From Nanobdellota archaeon (GTDB lineage Archaea > Nanobdellota > Nanobdellia > Woesearchaeales > GW2011-AR9): a DNA stretch of 38,754 nucleotides. The notes below the pieces were generated by a model. That model saw only the letters and a program-made list of their open reading frames with translations. It searched no databases and was not told the DNA's origin. Within the stretch, counting starts at the first letter, position 1. Each line of letters opens with the position of its first letter. This document shows, in pieces, positions 22,538 through 31,674 of the stretch. The position numbers and the translations under genes are program-made. Location of the stretch: positions 1-38,754 of the forward strand of contig JAHJGQ010000081.1 of NCBI GenBank assembly GCA_018824365.1, in the 5' to 3' direction.

Positions 22538-23308
22538 ATGGCAAAAAAAATAGTAACAGTATTTTTGGTAATTCTTCTTGTCTTAATGCAAGTTGCTGCT
22601 GTTAGTGCTTTAACTGCCAGTGAAGCAAAAGAAGACTGGCGTGATGCAAAAGAGCTAAGCAAAGAAACGCAAGAGAAAAATCAGGATGCAAAGATAAAAT
22701 ATGCAGGAAATAAGACTGTTGAGAATAATCAGGAAGTAATTGATACCGGAAAAGAAGTTCTTCATGCAGCTTTGAATGAAGCAGAAGCATGGTTGATCTG
22801 GAAAGATCTGGAAGCTGATGAAAATCAAGATGTTCCAGATGATCTGAAAGATTCAATCAAAGAAGATGTTGATGCTAATTTAGCAAAGATTGATTCTTTA
22901 AGAACGGAAGTTGATGGTATACAAACCAGATTCGATTTAGGTGTAGTTTTTCTGAAGATGATTGGGAATTATTTTGAACTGCTCTCTGATGTGGCAAGGA
23001 ATTCTGGTAATGTTTGGGTTTATATTGCTGATACTCATGCTGATAAAATTGAGAGTTATGAACTTAAATTACGTGATGCAGCCAATCATAAAGAAGATGT
23101 CTTGGCTAAACTTGATTCCGCACATTTGGAATTAGAAACTGCTAGGAAAAACATTGATAATGCGGAATTAACTTACAAAGAAGTAAAGCTTCCTGGAACT
23201 CCTTTAGTTAAATTTGCAGAAGGGAATAATTACTTGAGAGCTGCTAGAGCAAACATGATTGCTGCAAATCAGAACTTAAATCAAGCCTATAGGATGTTGG
23301 TGAATTAA
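22538..23308 (+). CDS. Secreted helical (coiled-coil) protein
   Basis: A Sec signal peptide (KK, then a run of about 17 hydrophobic residues, VVSALT-like cleavage region near residue 25) is followed by 230 residues rich in Ala, Glu, Lys and Asp with heptad-like spacing, so the mature protein is probably an extended helical bundle outside the cell. A hydrophobic patch around GVVFLKMIGNYFELL (residues about 133-147) may be an inner helix or a membrane contact. TTATAAAG (22473-22480) and CGGGGG before the ATG give a promoter and SD. It ends 1 nt before the lipoprotein gene, so the two form an operon. Function unknown. Confidence 0.72.
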   Translation: MAKKIVTVFLVILLVLMQVAAVSALTASEAKEDWRDAKELSKETQEKNQDAKIKYAGNKTVENNQEVIDTGKEVLHAALNEAEAWLIWKDLEADENQDVPDDLKDSIKEDVDANLAKIDSLRTEVDGIQTRFDLGVVFLKMIGNYFELLSDVARNSGNVWVYIADTHADKIESYELKLRDAANHKEDVLAKLDSAHLELETARKNIDNAELTYKEVKLPGTPLVKFAEGNNYLRAARANMIAANQNLNQAYRMLVN

Positions 23309-23309
23309 A

Positions 23310-23672
23310 ATGAAAAGGATAATCTTTATTTTAGGTATTTTGTTAGTGTTAAGTTTAGTAGTTGGTTGTGCACCTTATGAGGATAAAGGGGTAATTACAA
23401 AGAAAACTACTACTGTTGATGATGGAGTGAAAACTAAGACAACAACTAAACCCATAGCTAAGACAAGTGATTCTGAAAAAGAAGTAGAGACTAAGACTGA
23501 AACTAAAACTGAAGTAGAAGATGACGACGATGACGATTTAATACTTGAAGAAGAAGAGGAAGTTGTAGTTGAAGAAAGTAACGATTTAGACTTAACAGAA
23601 GACGATCTTGATCAGTTAGAGAAAGACTTGGAAAGTTTAGAGTTTGATGACTTGGGTGGATTGTCTGAATAG
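23310..23672 (+). CDS. Small acidic lipoprotein
   Basis: A lipoprotein signal with lipobox LVVGC (Cys near residue 20) followed by a Thr/Lys-rich stretch (TKTTTKP) and a strongly acidic tail with DDDDDD and EEEEE runs. No folded domain is evident; it is likely a membrane-anchored, flexible, highly charged protein on the cell surface. Cotranscribed with the secreted helical protein before it, with 1 nt between. The acidic tail could bind cations, which is inference. Confidence 0.72.
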   Translation: MKRIIFILGILLVLSLVVGCAPYEDKGVITKKTTTVDDGVKTKTTTKPIAKTSDSEKEVETKTETKTEVEDDDDDDLILEEEEEVVVEESNDLDLTEDDLDQLEKDLESLEFDDLGGLSE

Positions 23673-23699
23673 TTTTTTTTTATTTTTTTAATTTATTAT
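23672..23699 (+). terminator. T-rich terminator after lipoprotein gene
   Basis: Immediately after the stop codon there are T9 and T7 runs separated by one A, typical of archaeal intrinsic termination. Confidence 0.5.
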
Positions 23700-23741
23700 T
23701 AATTTTTGTTCTATTAATGATTATATCTTTTATGGCTTTTC

Positions 23742-24017
23742 TCATTCATTCCAAAAAGTACTTTTAACTTCACCATCAACTATTCTTTCTATTCTAGTGG
23801 CACGGATTACTCCATCCACTTCTTTTCGCCAATGGTAAACTCTTATCGTATCTCCTTCATTAATAGCAGAAGGGTTGCTACCAAGTTGAACTTTAATTTC
23901 AGAACTATCTGTTGAAACAGTATACTCACAACAATTACCTGAGTTCCAATAACGATGTATGTTCATTATTGTACCTTCAAATGTAGTTGGATAATCGTCG
24001 TTTATCATTTTTATCAT
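23742..24017 (-). CDS. Small uncharacterised beta-rich protein
   Basis: A 91-aa soluble protein with alternating strands (FEGTIMNIHRYW, EYTVSTDSSEIKVQLG, DTIRVYHWRKEVDGVIRATRIERI) that reads like an OB-fold or SH3-like barrel. Two adjacent cysteines occur near residue 30. No named family recognised. An in-frame ATG lies at 24008, three codons in, so the start is uncertain by three residues. It precedes the MutS region on the opposite strand together with the next small gene. Confidence 0.6.
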   Translation of the reverse strand: MIKMINDDYPTTFEGTIMNIHRYWNSGNCCEYTVSTDSSEIKVQLGSNPSAINEGDTIRVYHWRKEVDGVIRATRIERIVDGEVKSTFWNE

Positions 24018-24044
24018 TGAAAATATTTAATACTTTAGAAAATT

Positions 24045-24311
24045 TTACTTAAATTCATATTCTCTGCAGACTTCACTAGCAGCATAAAGAGTATAGAACT
24101 CTGTTGGATCTGTTGTCCTACATTTCTGATCATGGATTCTTTGAGCTGTTTCTTCAAACAATCTAACTTTATATAATGCCCCTTCAGCCAATTCTAATAC
24201 TCTTTCAGCTAAGCTTAACCCTTGTCTTTTAATGTGATCTTTCTTTTCAGTTAAGTCTAACCCCAGTCTTGTAATATAATCTCTCATATCCATTTCATTA
24301 TTGTGTTCCAT
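24045..24311 (-). CDS. Small uncharacterised helical protein
   Basis: An 88-aa protein that is almost wholly helical, with a repeated L-G-L-[DS]-L-[TA]-E-[KR] pattern (near residues 17-22 and 31-36) and a central LAERVLELAEGALYKV helix. No signal peptide, metal site or known family. It lies 28 nt upstream of the small beta-rich gene on the same strand and probably shares its transcript; the promoter would be in the 100 nt before mutS, shared divergently. Confidence 0.6.
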   Translation of the reverse strand: MEHNNEMDMRDYITRLGLDLTEKKDHIKRQGLSLAERVLELAEGALYKVRLFEETAQRIHDQKCRTTDPTEFYTLYAASEVCREYEFK

Positions 24312-24412
24312 TTATAAAATTTTCTGAAATGACTATCAATTAGTAACAAAGACAACTAACTACCAAATCTACTACAACAATCTTTAAAAAACACTTCCAT
24401 TTGTAAAATGAG

Positions 24413-26902
24413 GTGGATAATACAAATATTTTAGACATTCCTACAGAACAACTAACTCCGGGAATGAGACAGTATCAGGAAGCCAAACGTAACAATCCAG
24501 ACTGCCTGATAATGCTTAGGATGGGAGATTTCTATGAGATGTTCTATGAAGATGCAGTTACTTCTGCAAAAGAATTAGAAATAACTTTAACAGCAAGAGG
24601 CAAGGGAGATAAAAGAGCACCATTGGCTGGGATACCATATCATGCTTTAGAATCTTACTTAGCAAGATTAATCAAGAAAGGTTTCAAGGTTGCTATCATT
24701 GAACAACTTGAAGATCCAAAGAATGCCAAAGGTTTAGTAAAAAGAGGTTTGGTAAGAATCGTCACTCCTGGAACGGTAATTGAATCTTCAATGCTTAATG
24801 AGAAAGAAAATAATTATATCATGTCTTTAACTTCTTTTGCAGATGAATACGCAGCGGCTTTTTGCGATCTATCTACTGGAGAATTTTTTACTGCAAAAAT
24901 TAACTCTTTCCCACAATTAATCAACGAGATTATCCGTCTTAACCCTTCTGAATGCATTATTCCTGAAAGTCTTAAAGTAAATCATGAATTGATTGAAAAG
25001 ATAAAATCCAATGGTGTTTTTGTCAACTCTTTAGAAGATTATTATTTCAGAAAAGAAAATGCCAGAAAAATTTTACTTAACCACTTCAATCTTGCTTCTT
25101 TAGATCCATTTGGTTTAGAAGATAAAAAGAGTAATTTAGTGGTATCAGGAGCATTGTTAAAATATCTTTTAGAAACACAAAAAAATTCTTTATCACATAT
25201 AAAAAAGATTAGTCTGAGAAGCAATCAGAACAAAATGCTTCTTGATTCCAGTACCCTAAGAAATCTTGAATTAACAAAGAATATCAAAGATGGAACTACG
25301 CGTGGTTCACTTCTTTCAGTATTTGACAAGACAGTTACAGCTATGGGTGCCAGACTATTAAAGAAATGGATTAAAGAACCTTTACTAAAAAAAGAGATTA
25401 TCAAAAGAAGATTGAATGCAGTTGAAGCATTAGGTAAGAATATTATCGTCAGGGAAGAAATCATCAATTTACTTAATGAAGTCTATGATTTAGAAAGATT
25501 GATCAGCCGGGTTAATTATGGGAACGCAAGTCCTCGAGATTTATCAGCTTTAAAAAAATCGTTAGAAAATATTCCTCCAATTAAAGAAAAATTAAATCTT
25601 TTAGAAAGCGATCTGCTTCTGAACATTTCAAAAATACACAGCTTAAAAGAAATCGCTTCTTTAATCAACAAAGCGATCAAAGAAGATTCTCCTTTAACAA
25701 TAAGAGAAGGCAATATCATTAAAGCAGATTACAACGAAGAACTTGATCAATTAAGAGACATTAAACTTAATAGTAAAAAATACTTAAAACAGATAGAAGA
25801 AAGAGAAAAAGAAAAGACTGGAATACAGACATTAAGAATTGGTTTCACGAGGGTTTTTGGGTATTTTATTGAAGTGACAAAAAAAAATCTTCATCTTGTT
25901 CCAGAAACTTATATCCGGAAACAGACTACTGCAAATTCTGAAAGGTATATAACTGAAGAGTTGAAGATTGAAGAAGAAAAGATCTTAGGGGCAGAAGAAA
26001 AAATTAATGAATTAGAATATAACTTATTTCAGGATATATTGAAAAAGGTTTCAGAACAAACTCTTGAAGTACAGGAAACTGCCAGTAAACTTTCAGTTCT
26101 TGATGTTTTATGCTCTTTAGCAAAAGTTGCTATGGAAAATAATTATTCAAAGCCAGAATTTGTAGATCAGAAAGTTATCCAGATCAAAAACGGTCGTCAT
26201 CCAGTTGTAGAAATTATAGAAAAAAGTTTCATTGCCAATGATATTTTTCTTAACGAAAAGGAAATGATGATCATTACCGGTCCGAACATGGCAGGGAAAA
26301 GTACAGTGATGAGACAGACAGCTTTGATAGTTCTTATGGCACAAATGGGCAGTTTTGTTCCTGCTGAACAATGTGTGTTGGGAATTGTTGACAGAATCTT
26401 TACCAGGGTAGGAGCGTACGATGATTTAAGTTCAGGACAGTCAACTTTTATGGTTGAGATGAATGAAACCGCTTCAATTTTGAATAATGCTACTAAAGAT
26501 AGTTTGATAATATTGGATGAGATAGGCAGGGGCACTTCCACGTTTGATGGAGTGAGTATCGCCTGGAGTGTTGCTGAACATATCTATAATAAAGTGCAGG
26601 CAAAAACATTGTTTGCTACACATTATCATGTGATGAACAAGTTAGCAGAAAAATTTAGCAAGATTAAAAATTATAACATTGCTGCTAAAGAGGTAAAAGG
26701 AGAAGTTGTTTTTCTTCATAAATTATTAGAAGGTGGAACCGATCAAAGTTATGGGATACATGTAGCCAAGTTAGCCGGCCTTCCTGACGAAGTGATCGGA
26801 CGTGCTAAAGAAATTCAGGAAATCTTGGAAAAAGATGATGAGATGGTCAGGAAGATCAAAGCAAAAAAGTTGCAAGAGCAGATGTGTTTAGATAAGTTCT
26901 AA
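24413..26902 (+). CDS. mutS: DNA mismatch repair protein MutS
   Basis: An 829-aa MutS1. It binds DNA mismatches and signals with ATP. The mismatch-reading motif is present in MGDFYEMFYEDA near residues 37-48 (F-x-E), the core and clamp domains follow, and the ABC ATPase has Walker A GPNMAGKST near 623-631, the DDLSSGQSTFMVEM signature near 672-685 and Walker B with ILDEIGRGTST near 702-712. Length and motifs match bacterial MutS1, present in only a few archaea by transfer. The start is GTG 24413; no in-frame ATG precedes the conserved LTPGMRQY segment. mutL lies 1.5 kb downstream on the same strand. Confidence 0.97.
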   Translation: MDNTNILDIPTEQLTPGMRQYQEAKRNNPDCLIMLRMGDFYEMFYEDAVTSAKELEITLTARGKGDKRAPLAGIPYHALESYLARLIKKGFKVAIIEQLEDPKNAKGLVKRGLVRIVTPGTVIESSMLNEKENNYIMSLTSFADEYAAAFCDLSTGEFFTAKINSFPQLINEIIRLNPSECIIPESLKVNHELIEKIKSNGVFVNSLEDYYFRKENARKILLNHFNLASLDPFGLEDKKSNLVVSGALLKYLLETQKNSLSHIKKISLRSNQNKMLLDSSTLRNLELTKNIKDGTTRGSLLSVFDKTVTAMGARLLKKWIKEPLLKKEIIKRRLNAVEALGKNIIVREEIINLLNEVYDLERLISRVNYGNASPRDLSALKKSLENIPPIKEKLNLLESDLLLNISKIHSLKEIASLINKAIKEDSPLTIREGNIIKADYNEELDQLRDIKLNSKKYLKQIEEREKEKTGIQTLRIGFTRVFGYFIEVTKKNLHLVPETYIRKQTTANSERYITEELKIEEEKILGAEEKINELEYNLFQDILKKVSEQTLEVQETASKLSVLDVLCSLAKVAMENNYSKPEFVDQKVIQIKNGRHPVVEIIEKSFIANDIFLNEKEMMIITGPNMAGKSTVMRQTALIVLMAQMGSFVPAEQCVLGIVDRIFTRVGAYDDLSSGQSTFMVEMNETASILNNATKDSLIILDEIGRGTSTFDGVSIAWSVAEHIYNKVQAKTLFATHYHVMNKLAEKFSKIKNYNIAAKEVKGEVVFLHKLLEGGTDQSYGIHVAKLAGLPDEVIGRAKEIQEILEKDDEMVRKIKAKKLQEQMCLDKF

Positions 26903-26941
26903 TTCATAACATTTTTAATACAAAACTAAACTTCTAATCTT

Positions 26942-27634
26942 ATGAGTATAGATCATATTGGTATTATTCTTGATGGTAATAGGAGGTTTGCTAAACGTCT
27001 GATGATGCAGCCTTGGAAAGGCCATGAATATGGTATAAATAAAGTTGAAAAGCTGTTCAACTGGGGTAAAGAACTGGGAATTAAAGAATTAACTTTATAC
27101 GTTTTCTCTATGCAGAATTTCAACCGTCCGCAAAAAGAATTTGATTATCTGATGAAATTATTCTTAGAATTCTTTAGTAATGAAATGATCAAAGAAAAAA
27201 TTTATGAAAATAAAATTAAAATAAGATTTATCGGCAGAACCCATCTTTTACCTGAAGAAGTTTATTCAAAAATCATTAAATTAATGGATGAAACAAAAGA
27301 TTATGATGATTATATTATTAACTTTGCCATGGCTTATGGAGGACAAGAAGAAGTTGTTGATGCTGTTAAAATGTTGATTAAAGACATAAAAAAGAATAAG
27401 ATAAATGAAGATATCATCGATGAGGAATTGTTTGAAAATTATCTTTATCTAAAAAGTAAACCTGATCTGATCATCCGTACAGGAGGAGATCATCGAACTT
27501 CTAATTTTTTGATCTGGCAGAGCAATTATTCTGAATGGTTTTTCTTAGATAAATTCTGGCCGGAGTTTGAGAAAGAAGATTTGATGAAAGTTATTGATGA
27601 ATTTAATAATAGGGAGAGAAGGTTTGGTAAGTGA
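26942..27634 (+). CDS. uppS: Cis-prenyltransferase (UPP synthase family)
   Basis: It condenses isopentenyl diphosphate in cis to make the long polyprenyl (dolichol-type) carrier used for protein glycosylation and cell-surface glycans. IILDGNRRFAKR near residues 8-19 is the conserved diphosphate-binding segment (usually DGN-x-RWA), TLYVFSMQNFNRP near 52-64 the second block, and DLIIRTGGDHRTSNFLIWQ near 177-195 plus FWPEF the last. At 230 aa it is complete. It lies 40 nt after mutS and may be cotranscribed. It fits the Asn-rich surface lipoproteins of this window. Confidence 0.93.
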   Translation: MSIDHIGIILDGNRRFAKRLMMQPWKGHEYGINKVEKLFNWGKELGIKELTLYVFSMQNFNRPQKEFDYLMKLFLEFFSNEMIKEKIYENKIKIRFIGRTHLLPEEVYSKIIKLMDETKDYDDYIINFAMAYGGQEEVVDAVKMLIKDIKKNKINEDIIDEELFENYLYLKSKPDLIIRTGGDHRTSNFLIWQSNYSEWFFLDKFWPEFEKEDLMKVIDEFNNRERRFGK

Positions 27635-27635
27635 G

Positions 27636-28202
27636 TTATTCAGCATCTTCAAATCTATAAAGAGTCCTATACGTACAAAGATATTCCTTCTTTTGAGGTT
27701 TTTGATTTTTCTTTCTTATTTTTATGTATTGCTCTAATAATTTAATCTGGTTGCAAACATAATTTCTTCCTGTTGTTAGGTTATCTTTATTTATTTCTCC
27801 TTTACATATCTTTTGCATGCCTGAATAATATAAGACTAAATCACGCGAATCATTCTGACGAAATAGTACATCAATAGTGTTTTCATCATTTGGCACAAGA
27901 AGTACCGGTCCATAATCATGCAATAAAAGAGCATTAAAATTCACTTCACCACTAAATCCTAATCTTGATCCTTCGACTTCAAGCGCAGGTAAATCTATCT
28001 TTGTCTGCTGGACTTTGTAATCTCTTCTGTTTTCTTCTAACGAGCTAGTGATGAGGATGTGTGTTACTGGAACCAATTCAATTTTATCATAACTGGCAGT
28101 CATATCTAAGACATCATCAACAGGACTACGACCGATAGTAAAAAGATCTGATATACTAATCCCTAAATCATTTAATTCATAGACTGTTTGTTCATAAATC
28201 AT
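27636..28202 (-). CDS. Uncharacterised protein, 188 aa
   Basis: A soluble alpha/beta protein with a short N-terminal MIYEQTVYELNDLGI segment, strand-rich centre (VPVTHILITSS, GPVLLVPNDENTIDVLF) and a helical C-terminus with a basic linker (IRKKNQKPQKKE). No family recognised. The start ATG 28202 is preferred over the TTG at 28229 in the track because a TTTATACC box falls about 25-30 nt before it. It is convergent with uppS, with stops 1 nt apart, and divergent from mutL. Confidence 0.65.
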   Translation of the reverse strand: MIYEQTVYELNDLGISISDLFTIGRSPVDDVLDMTASYDKIELVPVTHILITSSLEENRRDYKVQQTKIDLPALEVEGSRLGFSGEVNFNALLLHDYGPVLLVPNDENTIDVLFRQNDSRDLVLYYSGMQKICKGEINKDNLTTGRNYVCNQIKLLEQYIKIRKKNQKPQKKEYLCTYRTLYRFEDAE

Positions 28203-28370
28203 AATATCTACCTGCTTGGTATAAACCAATCTATCTCTTTAATTACACCTTTTAATAAACTTTTAATAAACCCAGAAAACCACTTGATTGATGATTTAGC
28301 TATGATTTTTTAAACTTTTCTACACCAAAGCATCAAAATGATTATAAAAAGAGAAATTGGAAAGCAATAA

Positions 28371-30260
28371 ATGTCAAAAATAACTGTTCTTGATGAGGAT
28401 CTTATTAATAAGATTGCTGCTGGTGAGGTGATTGAAAGGCCAGCTTCGGTAGTTAAAGAATTGATAGAAAATTCTTTGGATGCAAACTCAACTAAAATTA
28501 TAATAGAAATAAAAGATTCAGGTAAGAAATTAATCAAAATATCTGATAACGGAGAAGGGATGAGTGAAGATGATGCTAAAAAGTCTATACTAAGGCATGC
28601 TACCAGCAAGATCAGTTCATTAGATGATCTGTTTTCCATTAAAACTTTAGGTTTTAGGGGAGAAGCATTAGCCAGTATTGCTGCGGTTTCTCAGCTTTCT
28701 ATAACAACAAAACAGAAGGAAGGTGTTGGCGGTTTCAATCTTGTTGTGGAAGGAGGAAATGTTGTCAGTTCAGGGATTATAGCTGCAGAACAGGGAACAA
28801 CAATTGAAGTGCATAATCTATTCTTCAACACACCGGTAAGAAAAAAATTCTTGAAGACAGATACCGTTGAGCTGAGACATATTATTGATGTTGTTACACA
28901 GTATGCACTTGCTAATCCAGAAGTTTATTTTAAGCTTATTCACGAAAACCATTCTCTGATCAATTCACCGGCAGTTGAAGATCCGCGTAATAATATTGCT
29001 GCAATATATGGGATAACGATAGCTAAAGATTTGTTAGAAGTAAGATATGGTGGTAATAAAAAATTTAATGAACGGGACAATGAACTAGATAAAGAGCAAG
29101 ATCATGAGCAAGATTATGAATCGAGCAGTATAAATATAACCGGTTTTGTTGCCAAACCCCATCAAGCTAGGAATGATAAAAACCAGCAGGTTATTTTTGT
29201 CAATGGCAGGTGGGTAAAGAATAATGATATCACTAAAGCAGTATATGATGCTTTCCATTCTCTTCTTTTCGTCAATAAACATCCAATATTTGTCTTGAAT
29301 CTTGAATTAGATCCGGAGAAGATTGATGTCAATGTCCATCCTCAAAAGTATGAGATCAAGATTGAACAGAAAGAAAAAGTTATCAAAGCAGTTTTTACTG
29401 CAGTAAAAGAAACTTTAGAGAATAATAATCTTATTCCGATTGTTGACTTTGATTTTGAACAGCAATTAACTTTTGGCACACCTAAGAAAAAAGATGTTCC
29501 TAAACCGGAAGTAAAATATCGGTTTGAAAAAAGTCAACAATCCGTTTTTGCAGTTAGAGAAGAAAGTGAACAGTTAAAGAAAGAAGATGGGCAGTTAAAG
29601 GATGATGAACAATTTCATGAGAAATCATTTGTGTCAGAACAATCTCAAACTGAGGAAATTCCTGAGAGCGTAAAACTTCCGCCAATGAAGATACTTGGCC
29701 AGATACATAAAACTTTTTTCGTTGCAGAAACTCCCGGCGGAGTTTTATTTATTGATCAGCATGTTGTACAAGAAAGAGTTCTCTATGAAAAATTTATGAA
29801 TGAATTGATGGGTAAGAAGGTAAGTACACAGACACTTCTGCAAGAAGAAATCATCGATTTTACTCCAGTGCAGAGAATTGTTGTTGAAGAGAATAAAGAA
29901 ATTTTAGAAAAACTTGGATTTAAGCTGGAACATTTTGGAGAGAACACTTTTGTTCTTAAAACAATCCCTTCACTTTTTGGTCGCTTGCAATCAACTGAAT
30001 TGATTCATGAAATGATTGATTATTTTGATAATGGTAAAAATGAAAGAAAAACTAGGCTTGAAGAGATTCAAGAAGAGATTATTACCCGGATGGCCTGTAG
30101 AGCTTCTGTTAAAGCTGGGGACGATATGACTCTTCCGGAGATTCAGAAACTTTTAGCAGAACTAAGTGATTGTAAGCTTCCTTATACCTGTCCTCATGGA
30201 AGGGCAATCTTGATTAAAGTTGATGTAAATGAACTTGAAAAGAAGTTTAAGCGGAAATAA
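28371..30260 (+). CDS. mutL: DNA mismatch repair protein MutL with endonuclease motif
   Basis: It links MutS to strand removal. The GHKL ATPase has KELIENSLDANS near residues 28-39, DNGEGM near 59-64 and TLGFRGEALASIAA near 91-104. The C-terminal domain has DQHVVQERVLYE near residue 462, matching the DQHAx2Ex4E metal site of nicking MutL enzymes apart from A to V, plus MACRASVK and CPHGR near the end. It is therefore probably a nicking MutL, as in organisms without MutH. A charged insert (near residue 235, DNELDKEQDHEQ) is unusual. Length 629 aa is normal. Confidence 0.96.
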   Translation: MSKITVLDEDLINKIAAGEVIERPASVVKELIENSLDANSTKIIIEIKDSGKKLIKISDNGEGMSEDDAKKSILRHATSKISSLDDLFSIKTLGFRGEALASIAAVSQLSITTKQKEGVGGFNLVVEGGNVVSSGIIAAEQGTTIEVHNLFFNTPVRKKFLKTDTVELRHIIDVVTQYALANPEVYFKLIHENHSLINSPAVEDPRNNIAAIYGITIAKDLLEVRYGGNKKFNERDNELDKEQDHEQDYESSSINITGFVAKPHQARNDKNQQVIFVNGRWVKNNDITKAVYDAFHSLLFVNKHPIFVLNLELDPEKIDVNVHPQKYEIKIEQKEKVIKAVFTAVKETLENNNLIPIVDFDFEQQLTFGTPKKKDVPKPEVKYRFEKSQQSVFAVREESEQLKKEDGQLKDDEQFHEKSFVSEQSQTEEIPESVKLPPMKILGQIHKTFFVAETPGGVLFIDQHVVQERVLYEKFMNELMGKKVSTQTLLQEEIIDFTPVQRIVVEENKEILEKLGFKLEHFGENTFVLKTIPSLFGRLQSTELIHEMIDYFDNGKNERKTRLEEIQEEIITRMACRASVKAGDDMTLPEIQKLLAELSDCKLPYTCPHGRAILIKVDVNELEKKFKRK

Positions 30261-30370
30261 GATTTCTTTGAGATTTAATCTTTAAAAGATCAGTCATGGA
30301 AGCATAATAAGAATCTTAAAAAAAGTTTATTAAAAAAACATATTCATTTAAAATTTAATCGATTAACAAA

Positions 30371-30398
30371 CCTAATATATTCAACTAATATATTCAAA
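30371..30398 (+). repeat. Short direct repeat before mscS
   Basis: TAATATATTCAA occurs twice, at 30373-30384 and 30387-30398, in the AT-rich region before the channel gene. It could be a regulator site or a chance product of AT bias. Confidence 0.25.
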
Positions 30399-30442
30399 AA
30401 TTAACAAATTTAATAAGGGGGTGCTTAATATAAGTACAAAAG

Positions 30443-31384
30443 ATGGGTATCGAAAATATTTTGGCTTTTTTAAAGGATAGTGCTAAGAACATAATTATTG
30501 TAGCTGTAGTGCTTATTATAACAACAATATCTCAAAAAATCATAAAATATCTGATAGTTAGGGCATTCAGAAAATCTTCCAGAATTCTTAAAGTTGATGA
30601 GACTAACTACAAATTTTTTCAACATGTAGTTTCAGCGATAATATATCTTGTTGGGATTGGTGTGGCTATATATGTGATCCCTTCATTAAGAACTTTATCC
30701 GTCTCGCTTTTTGCAGGAGCCGGTATTCTGGCAGTAGTTATCGGTTTTGCTTCTCAGCAGGCTTTGAGTAATGTGATCAGTGGAATGCTTATTACAATCT
30801 ATAAGCCGTTTAGGGTTGGTGACAGGATAAAGATTGGAACTGATGAAAGTATGCTTGGAATTGTAGAAGATATAAATTTACGACATACAACAATTAAGAC
30901 ATTCGAAAATAGGAGAATAATTGTGCCTAACTCGATTATAAGTACTGAGAAGATTGAGAATTCTAATATGGGAGATGAAAAAATACGTAAATATATTGAT
31001 TTTAGTATTAGTTATGATTCAAATATAAATTTGGCAATGAAAATTATGCGTGAAGAAACGCTTAATCATTCTTTTTTAATAGATAATAGAACTGAAGAAG
31101 AGAAGAAAAAAAACGAGCCCATCGTTCCGGTAAGATTAATTGGATTTGCTGATTCATCTGTAAACCTAAGAGCGTGGGTTTGGACAAAAGATTCTGCATC
31201 TTCTTTCATCTTAGGCTGCGATCTTAGAAAAAGTATTAAAGAAAGATTTGATAAAGAAGGAATCGAAATTCCTTTTCCATACAGAACAATTGTTTATAAG
31301 AATGATTTAGATAAAGCTGGAAAAAAAGTAAAAGAAAGAAATAAAGTAAAAGAACTAAAAGAATCAATTCAGTTAGGCAAATGA
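30443..31384 (+). CDS. mscS: MscS-family mechanosensitive channel
   Basis: A small-conductance mechanosensitive channel that releases solutes upon membrane tension. Membrane helices lie at about residues 12-35, 60-82 and 88-118; the last is the pore helix with GAGILAVVIGFASQQALSNVISGM, the MscS signature, followed by RVGDRI of the beta domain. At 313 aa it is a standard three-helix MscS. The cytoplasmic domain ends in a lysine-rich tail. The GGGGGTG before it is 20 nt away from the ATG, too far for a normal SD. Confidence 0.92.
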   Translation: MGIENILAFLKDSAKNIIIVAVVLIITTISQKIIKYLIVRAFRKSSRILKVDETNYKFFQHVVSAIIYLVGIGVAIYVIPSLRTLSVSLFAGAGILAVVIGFASQQALSNVISGMLITIYKPFRVGDRIKIGTDESMLGIVEDINLRHTTIKTFENRRIIVPNSIISTEKIENSNMGDEKIRKYIDFSISYDSNINLAMKIMREETLNHSFLIDNRTEEEKKKNEPIVPVRLIGFADSSVNLRAWVWTKDSASSFILGCDLRKSIKERFDKEGIEIPFPYRTIVYKNDLDKAGKKVKERNKVKELKESIQLGK

Positions 31385-31674
31385 GAAAAGTAAATGAGTT
31401 AAGTAGATTAAGTATAATTTAACTTTTAATGATATTTCTTTTTTCTAAGAGCAAGGGCATTATAATAATCATTATAATTACTAAACAACTTTAATATAAC
31501 TACTAATATGACTACTAATTAGTGATGCAACTGACAACTAATAAATTAATCTGGCTCTTACAGTAACAATAAATTTTAAAATGATGAGATTCACCATTGT
31601 ATTGGGGATGGTGGCTTATTAAGGCTTTACTAGTAAAGCTTTATGTTTTTAAGCATTAAGTATGGTTTTTTAAG
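31385..31674. other. Intergenic stretch with hairpins
   Basis: A 290-nt stretch without an ORF. It contains CACCAT...ATGGTG (about 31592-31613) and the near-perfect GCTTTACTAGTAAAGC palindrome (about 31624-31639) shortly before the GINS gene, plus TAAGAGC and GCTCTTA complements about 110 nt apart. ATGATGA occurs near 31581 as a C-box-like motif, but no D box (CTGA) follows. I see nothing I can name. Confidence 0.35.

Noticed and set aside
26197-26541. 114-codon minus-strand ORF inside mutS
   Set aside because: It is antisense to the conserved ATPase domain of mutS, whose codon constraints often leave long open antisense frames.
31576-31645. C/D box RNA or fluoride riboswitch before the GINS gene
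   Set aside because: ATGATGA and GGGGATGG were suggestive, but no D box, pseudoknot or conserved ACG segment follows, and the downstream gene is not a fluoride exporter.
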